DNA of 64,000 nt, taken from NCBI GenBank assembly GCA_021647745.1, contig JAKIUB010000007.1, positions 42,227 to 106,226 of the forward strand, read 5' to 3'. The stretch comes from Paracoccaceae bacterium. Lineage in GTDB: Bacteria > Pseudomonadota > Alphaproteobacteria > Rhodobacterales > Rhodobacteraceae. The first letter of the stretch is position 1, and each line of letters starts with the position of its first letter. The notes beneath the pieces are model-generated. The model had not been told where the DNA came from and did no database searches. It was given only the letters and a program-made list of their open reading frames with translations. The position numbers and the translations under genes were made by a program. Positions 7,399 to 16,309 of the stretch are shown piece after piece.

Positions 7399-8649
7399 CT
7401 ACCCCGCCTTGACCAGTGCGTGCCGTTTTTTGCCCGCTGACAGCTTGATCGTTGCCGCGATATCCTCGGCCGAAACCATGGTGCCCGCATCACTGACAGA
7501 AGCATCATTGAGCTTCGCACCGCCATCATGGATCAGCCGCTTGGCCTCCTTACCGGATTTTACCAATCCGGTTTTGACAAAAAGCTGCACAATGCTGATT
7601 CCGTCTCCGATTTCGGCGGCAGGCAAGGTGAGGGTGGGAAGATCATCGCCTACACCGCCCTTTTCAAAAACCTCGCGCGCGGTGGTCTCGGCGGCTTGGG
7701 CAGCGACCTCACCGTGGGCCATGGCGGTGGCGGCATTGGCCAGCGCGATCTTGGCGTCATTGATCTCGGCGCCCTCAAGGGCTGCGAGGCGCTCGCACTC
7801 CTCCAGCGGAATTTCGGTGAAGAGCTTCAAAAATTTGCCGACATCGGCATCCAGCGTATTGCGCCAGAATTGCCAGAACTCGTAAGCGCTGAGGCGGTCC
7901 TCGTTCAGCCAGATCGCCCCCGAGGCCGATTTGCCCATTTTGGAGCCATCCGCCTTGGTCAGCAGAGGCGTTGTCAGACCAAAAACCGATTTTTGCTTGA
8001 TGCGGCGGGTGAGGTCGATGCCGTTCACAATATTGCCCCATTGGTCCGAGCCGCCCATTTGCAGCATACAGCCAAAACGGTTGTTTAGCTCCATAAAATC
8101 ATAGGCTTGCAAAAGCATGTAGTTGAACTCAAGGAAGGTCAGCGGCTGCTCGCGATCCAGCCGCAGCTTAACACTATCAAAGCTCAACATCCGGTTTATG
8201 GTGAAATGGCGGCCATAGTCGCGCAGGAAATCGATGTAGTTGAGCTGCTCCAGCCACTCGGCATTATTGGGCTGCACCGCATCGGTTTTGCCCTCGCCAA
8301 ATTCGAGATATTTGCTGAAAACCTTGCGAATACCGGAGATGTTTTCGTTGATCTTTTCGGTAGTGAGCTGCGGACGGGACTCATCCTTGCCCGAAGGATC
8401 GCCGATTTTGGTGGTGCCGCCGCCCATTAGCGTGATCGGCTTATGGCCGGTTTTTTGCAGCCAGCGCAGCATCATAATCTGGATCAGCGAGCCGACATGC
8501 AGGCTGTCTGCCGTGGCATCAAAGCCGATATACCCCGGCACAACGCCCGCAATCAGGGCTTCGTCAAGCCCCTCAAGATCGGTGCAGTCGGACATGAATC
8601 CGCGGCTCTGCATCACCTGCAAAAACTCGGATTTGGGTTTATAGGTCAT
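7399..8649 (-). CDS. tyrS: Tyrosyl-tRNA synthetase
   Basis: TyrS charges tRNA(Tyr). The 416-aa class I enzyme shows GYIGFDATADSLHVGSL (HIGH-type motif), GGGTTKIGDPSGKDESRP, QMGGSDQWGN and the KMSKS-type KMGKSASG, followed by a C-terminal S4-like RNA-binding segment (VKTGLVKSGKEAKRLIHDGG). It is transcribed divergently from the serine hydrolase at 8770; the 120-bp gap holds a promoter and an 8-bp inverted repeat. Confidence 0.97.
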   Translation of the reverse strand: MTYKPKSEFLQVMQSRGFMSDCTDLEGLDEALIAGVVPGYIGFDATADSLHVGSLIQIMMLRWLQKTGHKPITLMGGGTTKIGDPSGKDESRPQLTTEKINENISGIRKVFSKYLEFGEGKTDAVQPNNAEWLEQLNYIDFLRDYGRHFTINRMLSFDSVKLRLDREQPLTFLEFNYMLLQAYDFMELNNRFGCMLQMGGSDQWGNIVNGIDLTRRIKQKSVFGLTTPLLTKADGSKMGKSASGAIWLNEDRLSAYEFWQFWRNTLDADVGKFLKLFTEIPLEECERLAALEGAEINDAKIALANAATAMAHGEVAAQAAETTAREVFEKGGVGDDLPTLTLPAAEIGDGISIVQLFVKTGLVKSGKEAKRLIHDGGAKLNDASVSDAGTMVSAEDIAATIKLSAGKKRHALVKAG

Positions 8650-8683
8650 CGGATTATCCCACAGTCAGTTTAATATCGTTGCT

Positions 8684-8757
8684 AAATAGCAGAACCAGCG
8701 ATGATTGAAAGGCCCAGCTTGCTATTTGATTGACATCGGTGGCCCTGCCCATATGTT
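8684..8757 (+). promoter_or_regulatory. Promoter and inverted repeat before the serine hydrolase gene
   Basis: TTGACA (8730-8735), a 16-base spacer and TATGTT (8752-8757) form a good sigma-70 promoter. Transcription would begin near 8764, giving a leader of about 6 nt for the ATG at 8770 or 18 nt for the ATG at 8782. A perfect 8-bp inverted repeat, AAATAGCA (8684-8691) and TGCTATTT (8720-8727), lies just upstream of the -35 and could bind a regulator shared with tyrS. Confidence 0.55.
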
Positions 8758-8769
8758 AACGGCAGTAAC

Positions 8770-9819
8770 ATGGGGGCGGGTATGCCAGCTGAAGGCAAGA
8801 TAAGCCAGATGGTTGAAAGACAGGCCCGCAAGCCGGCCTTTCCCGGTATTGCCTTGTCAATCTATCGTCGGGATGACGGGTTTGCGCTTGACACCAGCGC
8901 TGGCAATCTGGCCACCAACCAGCCGTTTTTCATTGCTTCAGCCACCAAGCTATACATCACCGCTATCCTGCTGCAACTGGCCGAGGCGGGGAGGATATCG
9001 CTTGATGATCCGCTCGCCAGCCACATGCCAGCCGATGAACTGCAAGGGCTGCACCGCCTAAAAGGGCAGGATTATAGCCATGCCCTGACCATCCGCCACC
9101 TGATGGCCCATACCAGCGGCTTGCCGGATTATTTCCAGCAAAAAACCAATGGCCAAAGCCTGCTCGGGCGGCTGCAATCAGGAGAGGATGTGGGCTGGAG
9201 CTATGAAGACGCGCTGCGCTGGACCAAAGCGATGCCCGCCAAATTTGCGCCGGGTAGCGGGCAAAAAGCCTTTTATTCCGATAGCAATTACCAGATTTTG
9301 GGCCGGATTATTGAGCGGGTCGAGGGCAGCGATATGGCCCGCATCCTCAAGCGCCGTATATTTGAGCCGCTTGGCCTGAGCAAAACCTATCTTTATACCG
9401 ATGCCGCTGATCTCACCCCGTGCATCCTCAACTATAAAGCCGCGCCGCTTGAAATTCGCAAAGCGATGGCCAGCTTTGGCCCGGATGGCGGCATTGTCTC
9501 GACCGCGCCGGAAATGATGGTATTTTTGCGCGGCTTTTTTGGGGGCAAGTTGTTTGAACCGGCGGCTCTGCAAGGGCTTTACGACTGGCGCAAGGTGATG
9601 TTTCCGCTGCAATATGGCAGCGGGATGATGCTGTTTGCCACGCCGTGGTTCTTTTCACCCTTCAACAAGCAGCCAGACCTGCTTGGCCATTCCGGCCTTT
9701 CCGGGGCATTTATGTTTTTTGCTCCGAAAACCGGCGTTTATTTGACCGGCACGGTTAACCAGATCGCCAAGCCCGGCGCGCCTTTTCAGCTTATGCTGCA
9801 AGCGATGGCGGCGCTTTAG
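8770..9819 (+). CDS. Serine hydrolase, class C beta-lactamase / PBP-like family
   Basis: A 349-aa member of the beta-lactamase (PF00144) family, which includes AmpC, esterases and D-aminopeptidases. The nucleophile motif is S57-A-T-K60 (IASATKLYITA), the tyrosine motif is FYSDSNYQILG and the third motif is HSG (LLGHSGLSGAF). No signal peptide is evident, so an esterase or peptidase role inside the cell is as likely as cell-wall work; antibiotic resistance is not implied. The start is either the ATG at 8770 or the ATG at 8782, which has GGGGCGGG ahead of it. It overlaps the convergent hydrolase gene by four bases. Confidence 0.88.
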   Translation: MGAGMPAEGKISQMVERQARKPAFPGIALSIYRRDDGFALDTSAGNLATNQPFFIASATKLYITAILLQLAEAGRISLDDPLASHMPADELQGLHRLKGQDYSHALTIRHLMAHTSGLPDYFQQKTNGQSLLGRLQSGEDVGWSYEDALRWTKAMPAKFAPGSGQKAFYSDSNYQILGRIIERVEGSDMARILKRRIFEPLGLSKTYLYTDAADLTPCILNYKAAPLEIRKAMASFGPDGGIVSTAPEMMVFLRGFFGGKLFEPAALQGLYDWRKVMFPLQYGSGMMLFATPWFFSPFNKQPDLLGHSGLSGAFMFFAPKTGVYLTGTVNQIAKPGAPFQLMLQAMAAL

Positions 9820-10466
9820 CGCGAGGTTTCGGTCATCCGGCGGCGCACGTATTCATCCACATTATCCAGCATTTCGTCCATGCCCGGGTCAAAGAAATGC
9901 CCGGCACCCTCAACCTCGGTATGGGTGATGGTGATGCCTTTTTGCTCTTTAAGCTTGTCGGAAAGATCAACTACGGATGAGGGCGGCACCACGCGGTCGG
10001 CAGCACCGTTGATGATCAGGCCCGAGGCCGGGCAGGGGGCCAGAAAGGTGAAATCATTAATATTCGCTGGTGGTGAAACCGACACAAAACCGGTGATCTC
10101 CGGGCGACGCATTAGCAACTGCATACCGATCCATGCGCCAAACGAAAACCCGGCCACCCAGCAAAATTTGGCACTCGGGTTGAGCGATTGCAGATAATCC
10201 AGCGCCGAGGCTGCATCTGACAACTCGCCAATACCCTGATCAAACTCACCCTGCGAGCGGCCAACCCCGCGAAAATTGAAGCGCAGGCAAGTGAAGCCCA
10301 TGTCGTAAAATTTATAGTGCAGGTTATAGACCACCTTGTTGTTCATCGTGCCGCCCATTTCGGGGTGCGGATGCAGGATGATGGCAATCGGCGCGTCCTT
10401 GGCTTTTTGCGGGTGGTAGCGACCCTCTAGGCGGCCTTCTGGGCCAGGAAATATAACCTCGGGCAT
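9816..10466 (-). CDS. Alpha/beta hydrolase
   Basis: A 216-aa alpha/beta-fold hydrolase of the small bacterial dienelactone-hydrolase-like type. It has ILHPHPEMGGTMNNKVV (oxyanion region), RFNFRGVGRSQG, the nucleophile elbow GFSFG (VAGFSFGAWIG), the acid in NGAADRVVPP and the catalytic histidine in EGAGHFFDPG. There is no signal peptide, so it is cytosolic. The substrate cannot be told. It converges with the serine hydrolase gene and diverges from iscR. Confidence 0.9.
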   Translation of the reverse strand: MPEVIFPGPEGRLEGRYHPQKAKDAPIAIILHPHPEMGGTMNNKVVYNLHYKFYDMGFTCLRFNFRGVGRSQGEFDQGIGELSDAASALDYLQSLNPSAKFCWVAGFSFGAWIGMQLLMRRPEITGFVSVSPPANINDFTFLAPCPASGLIINGAADRVVPPSSVVDLSDKLKEQKGITITHTEVEGAGHFFDPGMDEMLDNVDEYVRRRMTETSR

Positions 10467-10500
10467 GGTGCGTCACTCCGCGTGTTTTTGCTCCGACATG

Positions 10501-10560
10501 AAAGGTTGACCTTTTCACTCGGGTTTCTTAAAAGGACATTTAACGGGGGGAATATATTCC
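10501..10560. promoter_or_regulatory. Two palindromic operators ahead of iscR
   Basis: Two perfect palindromes lie between the divergent hydrolase gene and iscR: AAAGGT-TG-ACCTTT (10501-10514), which overlaps a -35-like TTGACC (10506-10511), and GGAATATATTCC (10549-10560). iscR genes are usually autoregulated and the suf operon is iron-responsive in Rhodobacterales, so IscR or another iron regulator is the natural ligand for one of them. Which protein binds which site is inference. Confidence 0.5.
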
Positions 10561-10622
10561 ACCTACCAAGCGTAGTTAAGGTTTCACTTGGCTTGCGTCA
10601 ACAGTCACATGGGAGCAAGGGC

Positions 10623-11111
10623 ATGAAACTCAGCACAAAAGGCCGATATGCGATGATTGCACTCACCGATCTGGCCAATGCCGGCGCGGATGAATTGGTG
10701 TCGCTTTCCGAGATTTCCGAGCGTCAGGATATATCGCTGGCCTATCTTGAGCAGCTGTTTGTTAAACTGCGGCGCGCCAAAATCGTAGAATCCGTGCGCG
10801 GGCCGGGGGGGGGGTATCGCCTCGCGCGTTCGTGTGATTCTATCCGTATTTCCGAAATTCTGGGTGCGGTTGATGAAAACATGGATGCCATGACCCGTGG
10901 CGCAGGGGTGAGCGGCGCGCAGGCGGGGACAGACGCGCAAGTGCTGACCGACAAGCTCTGGGAGCAGCTCTCGGCTCACGTTTATGTATTTCTGCACCAG
11001 ACCCGACTATGCGATATCGCCGGAGATTCGATGGCCCCCTGCGCCGCTGTGCCCAATTTTATTGATGTGGTTGATGAAGATTGCGGCGTAGATACCTGCG
11101 GGTGTGCCTAA
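10623..11111 (+). CDS. iscR: Rrf2-family Fe-S/iron-responsive regulator IscR
   Basis: A 162-aa winged-helix regulator leading the suf operon. The N-terminus MKLSTKGRYAMIALTDLA and the recognition region RGPGGGYRLAR are characteristic. The usual IscR cluster ligands (three Cys spaced by five, then His, near residues 92-107) are absent: residues 85-120 contain no Cys. Cysteines occur instead at 71, 130, 140, 154, 159 and 161, the last ones in DCGVDTCGCA. Unusual cluster binding has been reported for Rhodobacter IscR. The ATG at 10623 has GGGAGC upstream; a longer in-frame start at 10482 lies in the operator region and is rejected. Confidence 0.9.
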   Translation: MKLSTKGRYAMIALTDLANAGADELVSLSEISERQDISLAYLEQLFVKLRRAKIVESVRGPGGGYRLARSCDSIRISEILGAVDENMDAMTRGAGVSGAQAGTDAQVLTDKLWEQLSAHVYVFLHQTRLCDIAGDSMAPCAAVPNFIDVVDEDCGVDTCGCA

Positions 11112-11114
11112 GCC

Positions 11115-12137
11115 ATGAGCCGCGCCTATCTTGACTGGAACGCCACTGCGCCGCTTAGGCCGGAAGCGCGTGCTGCGATGTTCAAGGCGATGGACTGCCT
11201 CGGCAATCCCAGCTCGGTACACGGCGAGGGGCGGGCGGCCAGGGCGATTGTCGAGCGCGCTCGCGAGCAGGTTTCCGATGCGATCGGGGCTTCAGTGGCG
11301 GATATTATATTTACCAGTTCGGCCACCGAGGCGGCGGCCCTGGCGCTGGACGGGCAGGGCTATTGCAGCCCTGCCTATGAGCATAGCTGCGTGCTGGCCT
11401 ATACCGATAGCGAAAATTCTGCCGAGCTGGCAAAAACCGCATGGCAGCAGGCCAATGGCGAGACCGGCATTATCCATGATCTTCCCGAGGGGCTAGGGCT
11501 GGTGGATGCGGTGCAGGCGATTGGAAAAGTGCCTTATGCATTTGATTGGAGCGGCGCTTTTCGGGCGCTGGTCTCGGCGCATAAATTTGGCGGACCAAAG
11601 GGCGCGGGAGCATTGGTGGTGAAAAAAGGGATTGAGGTGCCTGCAGCGCTGAAGGGTGGCGGGCAGGAGATGGGCCGGCGCTCCGGCACCGAAAACGTGA
11701 TCGGCATTGCCGGCATGGGGGCGGCGGCGAAGGCTGCGGCAAAAGACCTCGAAGATGGTCTCTGGCAAATAGTTGAGCAAAACCGTAATGTATTTGAGGA
11801 ACGGCTCTTGAACGAGGTGCCGGAGTTGATCATATTTGGCAAAGATGTGGAGCGATTGCCCAACACCAGCTACTTTGCAGTAAAGGGCTGGAAGGCCGAA
11901 ACGCAGGTGATGTTGATGGACCTCGCGGGGTTCGCGGTGTCGGCAGGGTCGGCTTGCTCTAGTGGCAAAGTGAAGGCGTCCCGGGTGTTGAAGGCCATGG
12001 GATATGATGAAATAACCGCCAGCAGTGCGATACGGGTGAGCATAGGCCCGAGCACCACGGCAGCAGAATTGGATAGCTTCGCAACGGCGTGGCTCACGGA
12101 ATATAAGCGCTTTAAGGCGCGGCGAGAGGGGAAATAA
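11115..12137 (+). CDS. Cysteine desulfurase, IscS/NifS type
   Basis: A 340-aa PLP enzyme that removes sulfur from cysteine and carries it as a persulfide. It shows YLDWNATAPLRPEA, GNPSSVHGEGRAAR, the PLP lysine in SAHKFGGPKGAG, RSGTENV and the mobile-loop cysteine in SAGSACSSGKVK. It is about 50-60 residues shorter than E. coli IscS. It sits three bases after iscR and its stop overlaps the sufB ATG. A second, SufS-type desulfurase closes the operon, so the cluster has two sulfur donors. Confidence 0.92.
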   Translation: MSRAYLDWNATAPLRPEARAAMFKAMDCLGNPSSVHGEGRAARAIVERAREQVSDAIGASVADIIFTSSATEAAALALDGQGYCSPAYEHSCVLAYTDSENSAELAKTAWQQANGETGIIHDLPEGLGLVDAVQAIGKVPYAFDWSGAFRALVSAHKFGGPKGAGALVVKKGIEVPAALKGGGQEMGRRSGTENVIGIAGMGAAAKAAAKDLEDGLWQIVEQNRNVFEERLLNEVPELIIFGKDVERLPNTSYFAVKGWKAETQVMLMDLAGFAVSAGSACSSGKVKASRVLKAMGYDEITASSAIRVSIGPSTTAAELDSFATAWLTEYKRFKARREGK

Positions 12138-13657
12138 TGTCTACGCAAGAAAGTATTGCCAAGGATGGCGTTGATGCGGAAACCGTTGATGCGGTCAAAA
12201 CCGTTGGCGAGAAGTATAAGTATGGTTTTGCCACCGATATCGAGATGGAATATGCGCCCAAGGGCGTGAACGAGGACATCGTGCGGCTAATTTCCAGCAA
12301 GAATGAAGAACCGGAATGGATGCTGGAATGGCGGCTGGATGCGTTTCGCCGCTGGGAGAAGATGACAGAGCCTAAGTGGGCGATGGTGAACTACCCTGAA
12401 ATTGATTTTCAGGATATTTATTATTATGCCCGCCCGAAAAGCATGATCGAGAAACCAAAAAGTCTTGATGATGTGGACCCGAAATTGTTGGAAACTTATA
12501 AGAAACTGGGTATTCCTTTGAGTGAACAGGCGATTTTGGCGGGCGTTGAAGGCGCGGGCGACACCCCTGTTGAGGGGCGAAAGGTGGCTGTGGATGCGGT
12601 GTTTGATAGTGTGTCTGTTGGCACGACCTTCAAAAAAGAGCTGGCGGCCGCGGGTGTGATTTTCTGCTCGATATCCGAAGCGATCAAGGATCACCCCGAA
12701 CTGGTGAAGAAATATCTCGGCACCGTGGTGCCGCCGACCGACAATTATTATGCCACGCTCAATAGCGCGGTTTTCTCGGATGGCTCGTTTGTGTACATCC
12801 CCGAGGGCGTGAAATGCCCGATGGAGCTTTCCACCTATTTCCGGATTAATGCCGAAAATACCGGCCAATTCGAGCGCACGCTGATTATCGCTGAAAAAGG
12901 CGCGCAGGTGAGCTATCTCGAGGGCTGCACGGCGCCGATGCGCGACGAAAACCAGCTGCACGCGGCGGTGGTGGAGCTGATTATTCAGGAAGATGCGGAT
13001 ATTAAATACTCAACCGTGCAAAACTGGTATCCCGGCGATGAAAACGGCGTGGGCGGGATTTATAACTTCGTGACCAAGCGTGCTGATTGCCGAGGTGACC
13101 GCGCCAAGGTGATGTGGACGCAGGTGGAGACGGGTTCGGCGGTAACGTGGAAATATCCAAGCTGTATTTTGCGTGGCGATGACTCGCAGGGCGAGTTCTA
13201 TTCCATCGCCATTACCAACAACATGCAGCAGGCCGATACCGGCACCAAGATGATCCACCTTGGCAAGCGCACCAAGTCTCGGATTGTGTCGAAAGGCATT
13301 TCGGCGGGCAAGGCGCAAAATACCTATCGCGGGCTGGTTTCTATCCACCCGAAGGCGGTAAACAGCCGGAATTATACGCAATGTGACAGCCTGTTAATCG
13401 GCGATAAATGCGGGGCGCATACGGTGCCCTATATGGAATGCCGCAACAATTCCAGCCGGATAGAGCATGAAGCTACCACAAGTAAAGTGGATGACGAGCA
13501 GCTGTTTTATTGCCGCCAGCGCGGCATGGGCGAGGAAGAGGCCGTGGCCTTAATCGTGAACGGTTTTGCCAAGGAAGTGCTGCAATCCCTGCCGATGGAA
13601 TTTGCCATGGAAGCGCAGAAGCTGGTGGCGATTAGCCTTGAAGGCTCGGTTGGTTAG
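12137..13657 (+). CDS. sufB: Fe-S cluster assembly protein SufB
   Basis: The 506-aa core subunit of the SufBCD scaffold, on which new Fe-S clusters form. Visible are YIPEGVKCPMELSTYFRIN, the segment LEGCTAPMRDENQLHAAV with a conserved cysteine, SAGKAQNTYRGLV and CDSLLIGDKCGAHTVPY, then ISRGM-like RQRGMGEEEAV near the C-terminus. Its start overlaps the previous stop codon by one base. It forms a complex with SufC and SufD, encoded next. Confidence 0.96.
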   Translation: MSTQESIAKDGVDAETVDAVKTVGEKYKYGFATDIEMEYAPKGVNEDIVRLISSKNEEPEWMLEWRLDAFRRWEKMTEPKWAMVNYPEIDFQDIYYYARPKSMIEKPKSLDDVDPKLLETYKKLGIPLSEQAILAGVEGAGDTPVEGRKVAVDAVFDSVSVGTTFKKELAAAGVIFCSISEAIKDHPELVKKYLGTVVPPTDNYYATLNSAVFSDGSFVYIPEGVKCPMELSTYFRINAENTGQFERTLIIAEKGAQVSYLEGCTAPMRDENQLHAAVVELIIQEDADIKYSTVQNWYPGDENGVGGIYNFVTKRADCRGDRAKVMWTQVETGSAVTWKYPSCILRGDDSQGEFYSIAITNNMQQADTGTKMIHLGKRTKSRIVSKGISAGKAQNTYRGLVSIHPKAVNSRNYTQCDSLLIGDKCGAHTVPYMECRNNSSRIEHEATTSKVDDEQLFYCRQRGMGEEEAVALIVNGFAKEVLQSLPMEFAMEAQKLVAISLEGSVG

Positions 13658-13696
13658 AAATTTTGGGCCAAGAGGCCACAGAGAAGGAAAAATATT

Positions 13697-14452
13697 ATGT
13701 TTGAGATTAAAAACCTGAAAGCCTCATTGGCGGATGAAGACAAGCAGATCCTGAAGGGGATGAACCTGAAGATTGGCGCGGGCGAGGTGCATGCGATTAT
13801 GGGGCCGAATGGCTCTGGCAAATCGACGATGAGCTATGTGGCGTCGGGCAAGGGTGGCTATGTGGTGGATGAGGGCGAGGTGCTGCTGGATGGCGCGAAC
13901 CTGCTTGACATGGAGCCGGACGAGCGCGCGGCGGCGGGGCTGTTTTTGGCGTTTCAATATCCGGTGGAAATTCCGGGGGTGGGGAACATGACGTTCCTCC
14001 GCACGGCGGTGAACGCGCAGCGTAAAATGCGGGGGGAAGATGAGCTGAACGCAGCGCAATTCCTGAAGATCGTGCGCGAAAAGGCCAAGGCGCTGAAAAT
14101 TGATGCAGATATGCTGAAACGGCCGGTTAATGTCGGCTTTTCGGGTGGTGAAAAGAAACGCAATGAAATTCTGCAAATGGCGATGCTGGAGCCGAAGGTG
14201 TGCATTCTGGACGAGACGGATTCCGGCCTCGATGTGGATGCGATGAAGCTGGTGGCCGAGGGCGTGAATGCGCTGCGCGACGGCAAACGCTCGTTTCTTG
14301 TAATCACACACTATCAGCGGCTTTTGGACCATATTGTGCCGGATGTTGTGCATATTATGGCCGATGGAAAAATCATCAAATCCGGCGGGCCGGAGCTGGC
14401 ACTTGAAGTTGAAAACAATGGCTATGAAGGCCTGATGAACGAGGTGGTGTGA
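13697..14452 (+). CDS. sufC: Fe-S cluster assembly ATPase SufC
   Basis: A 251-aa soluble ABC ATPase that powers conformational change in SufBCD. Walker A is GPNGSGKSTM, the Q-loop is FLAFQYPVEIPGV, the signature is GFSGGEKKRNEI, Walker B is VCILDETDSGLD and the H-loop is ITHYQRLL. The length matches the family. A purine-rich ribosome site (GAGAAGGA) precedes the ATG, and the stop overlaps the sufD start. Confidence 0.97.
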   Translation: MFEIKNLKASLADEDKQILKGMNLKIGAGEVHAIMGPNGSGKSTMSYVASGKGGYVVDEGEVLLDGANLLDMEPDERAAAGLFLAFQYPVEIPGVGNMTFLRTAVNAQRKMRGEDELNAAQFLKIVREKAKALKIDADMLKRPVNVGFSGGEKKRNEILQMAMLEPKVCILDETDSGLDVDAMKLVAEGVNALRDGKRSFLVITHYQRLLDHIVPDVVHIMADGKIIKSGGPELALEVENNGYEGLMNEVV

Positions 14453-15738
14453 TGGGCGAAGTGAAGCGCGAAAACCTTGCCGAAGCTCTACTGGCGCGCC
14501 ATAGCGCGCCGCGTTCAGGGGCGGGATGGGCCTTGAGCGCAAGGCGCGCGGCGCGAGACAGGGTGTTGGCGCTCGGGGCAGCCGGGCGACGGGATGAATA
14601 TTGGCGCTACACCAACCCCGCAGCGCTGAACGGGGCCGAGGCACCCGATGTGGAAGTTTTACAGCTTGATGAAACGCCGGTCTTTGACGGGGTGGAAAAA
14701 CTTCTGATCACCTTTGTTGACGGGGTTTACCGGCCTGATCTATCCGACGATCTGCAGGGTGAAAACCTAGAGATAATGACGCTGGAGGAGGCGCTTGAAG
14801 TCGATATTCACTGGGCCAGTGATCTCTTTGGTGTGTTCGAAGCTCGTGGGCAAAACCCTGTTCCACGCCCTTTTGCGGCGCTCAATACCGCGATGGCAGG
14901 GCAGGGGGTTGTTATTCGGGCAAACGGCAAGGTCACAAAACCTGTCGCCTTGCGCTATTGCCGTGAAAACCGGCAGAGCGATGTGCTGCTCCACCATGTG
15001 ATCCGGGTTGAAAGCGGTGCTGAATTGACCGTACTGGAAAATGGCGCTGGCGGTGCGCGGTTGAACACTGTGATGGAGGTGGATGTTGCGGATGGTGGCT
15101 CGTTCCATCATCTGCGCGCACAGGGGCGCGACCATACCCGCCTCGCCATTACCCACATATTTGCCCGCCTTGGCGCTGAAGCCCGCTTCAAATCCTTTAC
15201 GCTGACGGTCAACGGTCAGCTGACCCGTAACGAAGTGGTGCTGGATATTGATGGCGATGATACCAAAGCCTCGGTTGCCGGCGCTTGCCTTGGCGATGGT
15301 GATTTTCTGCATGATGATACGATTTTTGTTACCCATGATGCACGGGATTGCGAAAGCCGGCAGGTTTTCAAAAAGGTATTGAAAAACGGTGCTACAGGAG
15401 TGTTCCAGGGTAAAATTCTGGTAAAGGCCGATGCTCAAAAAACCGATGGCTACCAGATATCACAAGGGCTGCTGCTTGATGATGACAGCAACTTTCTTGC
15501 CAAGCCCGAGCTTGAAATCTATGCCGATGATGTCGCCTGTTCGCACGGATCGACTTGTGGCGCGGTGGACGAAAACAGCTTGTTTTATCTGATGTCTCGC
15601 GGTGTGCCGCGCAAGCAGGCGCAAAACATGATGATCCTGGCTTTTCTTGACGAGGCAATAGCCGAAATCGAAAATGAAGAACTGGCGGAGGATATACGCA
15701 CCCGCCTTTCTGGCTGGGCGGAGCGGCATAGCGCATGA
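14452..15738 (+). CDS. sufD: Fe-S cluster assembly protein SufD
   Basis: The 428-aa paralogue of SufB in the SufBCD complex, needed for iron acquisition by the scaffold. The C-terminal beta-helix shows FQGKILVKADAQKTDGYQ, AKPELEIYADDVACSHGST and YLMSRGVPRKQAQNM, the classic SufD/SufB signature. The ATG at 14452 shares one base with the sufC TGA; a GTG at 14449 is an alternative start. The 3' end overlaps the next gene by ATGA. Confidence 0.94.
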   Translation: MGEVKRENLAEALLARHSAPRSGAGWALSARRAARDRVLALGAAGRRDEYWRYTNPAALNGAEAPDVEVLQLDETPVFDGVEKLLITFVDGVYRPDLSDDLQGENLEIMTLEEALEVDIHWASDLFGVFEARGQNPVPRPFAALNTAMAGQGVVIRANGKVTKPVALRYCRENRQSDVLLHHVIRVESGAELTVLENGAGGARLNTVMEVDVADGGSFHHLRAQGRDHTRLAITHIFARLGAEARFKSFTLTVNGQLTRNEVVLDIDGDDTKASVAGACLGDGDFLHDDTIFVTHDARDCESRQVFKKVLKNGATGVFQGKILVKADAQKTDGYQISQGLLLDDDSNFLAKPELEIYADDVACSHGSTCGAVDENSLFYLMSRGVPRKQAQNMMILAFLDEAIAEIENEELAEDIRTRLSGWAERHSA

Positions 15739-16307
15739 CGGTCACCCGCGAAATAATCAAGTCATACAAGGGGTTCGGAGCCTCGATGCAGCGTCAGATG
15801 GCATCCAGTCCCGGGGAAGAACGGGTGCTGATCTATGTGGTCATCGCCAGCTTGATTTTTTTCATCGCCAGATCTCCTGAACTTTTGCGGCTTTCAATGG
15901 CAGCGGCAAGTGACGATGTTTCCGGCGCGGCGCTTTTTGTAACCAATCTGGTTGGCTCGTTTTTCTTTGCGCCGTTGATGCTATATGGTCTGGCGGCACT
16001 TTCCCACATTCTGGCCAGGTTGTTTGGCGGTAAAGGTCGGTTTTTTGATGCCCGGCTGGGGTTGTTCTGGTCTTTGCTGCTGGTGTCACCTCTGGCGCTT
16101 GTATCGACCGTAGTGCAAATGGCGCTACCTTACGAAATAGTCGCGCAGGGCATGGCGTTATTTATGTTTTTGTTGTTTTCTTATGTTTGGGCCTCTTGCC
16201 TGAGCGTAGCCGAAGGCTTTAAAAGGCCATATATCACCATGGCTGCCATAATTTTGACAGCTTTCGGAATTATCATTGTTTTCAGGATGTTCATCGTGGG
16301 GCAATAA
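15735..16307 (+). CDS. YIP1-family membrane protein, first copy
   Basis: A 190-aa integral membrane protein of the YIP1-like type with about five hydrophobic segments (near residues 33-45, 65-90, 108-130, 135-155 and 165-186). The cytosolic start carries basic residues (TREIIKSYKGF). It overlaps the end of sufD by ATGA and is followed two bases later by a related gene, so both are co-transcribed and probably coupled with Fe-S assembly genes. The FGGKGRFFDARLGLFWSLL stretch corresponds to FGGEGSYKDTRAGVFWGSF in the next protein, showing that they are paralogues. No function is known to me. Confidence 0.8.
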   Translation: MTVTREIIKSYKGFGASMQRQMASSPGEERVLIYVVIASLIFFIARSPELLRLSMAAASDDVSGAALFVTNLVGSFFFAPLMLYGLAALSHILARLFGGKGRFFDARLGLFWSLLLVSPLALVSTVVQMALPYEIVAQGMALFMFLLFSYVWASCLSVAEGFKRPYITMAAIILTAFGIIIVFRMFIVGQ

Positions 16308-16309
16308 AT

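Noticed and set aside
8770..9819. Antibiotic-resistance beta-lactamase
   Set aside because: The fold matches, but there is no signal peptide or AmpR-type neighbour; esterase/peptidase relatives are far more common.
13724..14644. 306-codon open frame antisense to sufC and sufD
   Set aside because: It lies wholly opposite SufC with intact ABC motifs and has a low-complexity His/Arg composition.
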